Below are positions 6,178-6,971 of a stretch of 6,971 nt of DNA, piece after piece (within the stretch, counting starts at the first letter, position 1; every line of letters starts with the position of its first letter). A program made the translations under genes and the position numbers. The stretch is taken from NCBI GenBank assembly GCA_025457725.1, contig JALOTU010000450.1, positions 1 through 6,971 of the forward strand. The letters run 5' to 3'. This DNA comes from Verrucomicrobiota bacterium. GTDB taxonomy: Bacteria; Verrucomicrobiota; Verrucomicrobiia; Limisphaerales; DSYF01. The notes beneath the pieces are model-generated. The model saw only the letters and a list, made by a program, of their open reading frames with translations, was not told the origin of the DNA and did no database searches.

Positions 6178-6971
6178 CCCCGACAGTGGAGGCGGCCTCG
6201 CTGGTGCCCCTGTTCGTCATCGGCGGCTATCTGGCCCTGCTCATCGTTCTTGGGTTGGTCAGCAAACAGTTCTTCCGCGGCACCAGCGCGGATTATTTCG
6301 TGGTCAGCCGCAGCATCGGACCGTTCCTGCTGCTGATGTCCATCTTCGGCACCACCATGACCGGTTTCGCCCTGGTGGGTTCGACCGGCAAGGCCTACAG
6401 CACCGGGATTGGCGTCTATGGATTGATGGCCTCCTGGTCCGGCCTGGTGCATTCGGCGGTATTCTTCATCGTCGGCATCCGTCTTTGGGCGATTGGCAAA
6501 CGACACGGGTATGTCACGCAATGCGCCTACTTTCGCGACCGCTTTGAGTCGCCACTGCTCTCCTACATGCTGTTTGCCGTCCTGGTGCTGCTGGTGATTC
6601 CCTACCTGCTGGTGGGCATCATTTCCGCCGGGAAATTCCTTCAGGCGACGACGGCCGGGATGTTTCCCGACGCCTTTGCCCTGCAGTTGCCCAACGGGAA
6701 GCCGCATCCGCTCAGCGGCGGGGTGCCGCCGTGGCTGGGCGCGGGGGGGATCTGCCTGATCGTGCTTTCCTACGTGTTCTTCGGCGGACTGCGCGGCGCG
6801 GTCTGGGCGAACACCTTTCAAACGCTGGTGTTCATGATCACCGGCCTGATCGCCTTCAAAATGATCAGTTCGCGACTGGGCGGGCTGGCGGAGGCGTCGC
6901 AACTGGTGGCGGAGAATTCCTGGGCCTCCGAACGACTGGCGCGCGAGGGGCTGATGGGCAAGCTCCAGTTC
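6174..6971 (+). CDS. Sodium:solute symporter (SSS family), 5' portion, cut by the window end
   Basis: 266 codons are present and the frame is still open at the window edge; SSS proteins usually have about 450-600 residues, so about half is seen. The family couples Na+ entry to uptake of a solute such as a sugar, amino acid, pantothenate or carboxylate across the inner membrane through a LeuT-type fold. Helices are visible at about residues 10-29, 47-72, 80-107, 133-152, 187-205 and 213-232. Conserved features are ADYFVVSRSIGPF (38-50), the Gly/Ser/Thr-rich helix with GTTMTGFALVGSTG (59-72), VIPYLLVGIISAG (141-153) and the loop GGLRGAVWANTFQ (204-216), the counterpart of the family's GG-x-R-G-x-x-W motif. 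The reading frame overlaps DUF3311 by 4 nt (ATGA). No lesion is seen in this part. The substrate cannot be assigned; its neighbours do not match the standard proline, glucose or pantothenate contexts. Confidence 0.9.
   Translation, partial: MTPTVEAASLVPLFVIGGYLALLIVLGLVSKQFFRGTSADYFVVSRSIGPFLLLMSIFGTTMTGFALVGSTGKAYSTGIGVYGLMASWSGLVHSAVFFIVGIRLWAIGKRHGYVTQCAYFRDRFESPLLSYMLFAVLVLLVIPYLLVGIISAGKFLQATTAGMFPDAFALQLPNGKPHPLSGGVPPWLGAGGICLIVLSYVFFGGLRGAVWANTFQTLVFMITGLIAFKMISSRLGGLAEASQLVAENSWASERLAREGLMGKLQF

Noticed and set aside
6048..6902. Long open frame of 284 codons on the - strand
   Set aside because: It lies opposite the symporter and DUF3311 genes, is rich in His, Gln, Gly and Arg with no recognisable domain, and the + strand genes explain the region.

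Overview
The window is GC-rich, densely coded bacterial DNA. The gene families are two secreted PQQ-like beta-propeller proteins, a DUF3311 + sodium:solute symporter pair, a MarR regulator and an iron-containing alcohol dehydrogenase. From memory of those families this fits Verrucomicrobiota best, with Planctomycetota as the alternative. No rRNA or single-copy marker is present, so the assignment is an inference. I see no tRNA, CRISPR array, transposase or phage gene.

Layout: two divergent transcription units are separated by a 125-bp control region (2008-2132). Leftward runs a MarR-type repressor (1510-2007), then a 216-bp gap holding a cluster of GC-rich palindromes, then an Fe-ADH gene (157-1293) followed by a small hairpin. 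Rightward runs a tight set of four genes: propeller gene 1 (2133-4425), propeller gene 2 (4445-5906, 19-nt gap), DUF3311 (5911-6177, 4-nt gap) and a sodium:solute symporter (6174 to the window end, ATGA overlap). The control region contains a near-perfect MarR-style operator (8-bp arms, 6-bp spacer) lying over the predicted marR promoter and just upstream of the predicted promoter for the rightward genes. The two predicted promoters share a -35 region.

Proposed joint function (inference): the regulator represses itself and possibly the rightward operon. The operon would make two exported propeller proteins and an inner-membrane Na+-coupled importer with a small two-helix partner. The ADH could oxidise or reduce an alcohol or aldehyde from the same pathway. 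The substrate cannot be read from the sequence.

The most unusual aspect is damage. Three of the five genes complete in the window seem to have lost a segment. Propeller gene 1 has a frameshift with a few missing residues near 2745. Propeller gene 2 has a frameshift with roughly 30-40 missing residues near 5406. The Fe-ADH lacks, in frame, about 18 residues that form a helix of its nucleotide-binding domain (near 1153). At least two of the junctions look like deletions between short direct repeats. The marR, DUF3311 and symporter genes look intact. Real decay and assembly or consensus error cannot be told apart from this sequence alone. I found no clearly novel system; the module is an accessory-type arrangement whose pieces belong to known families.
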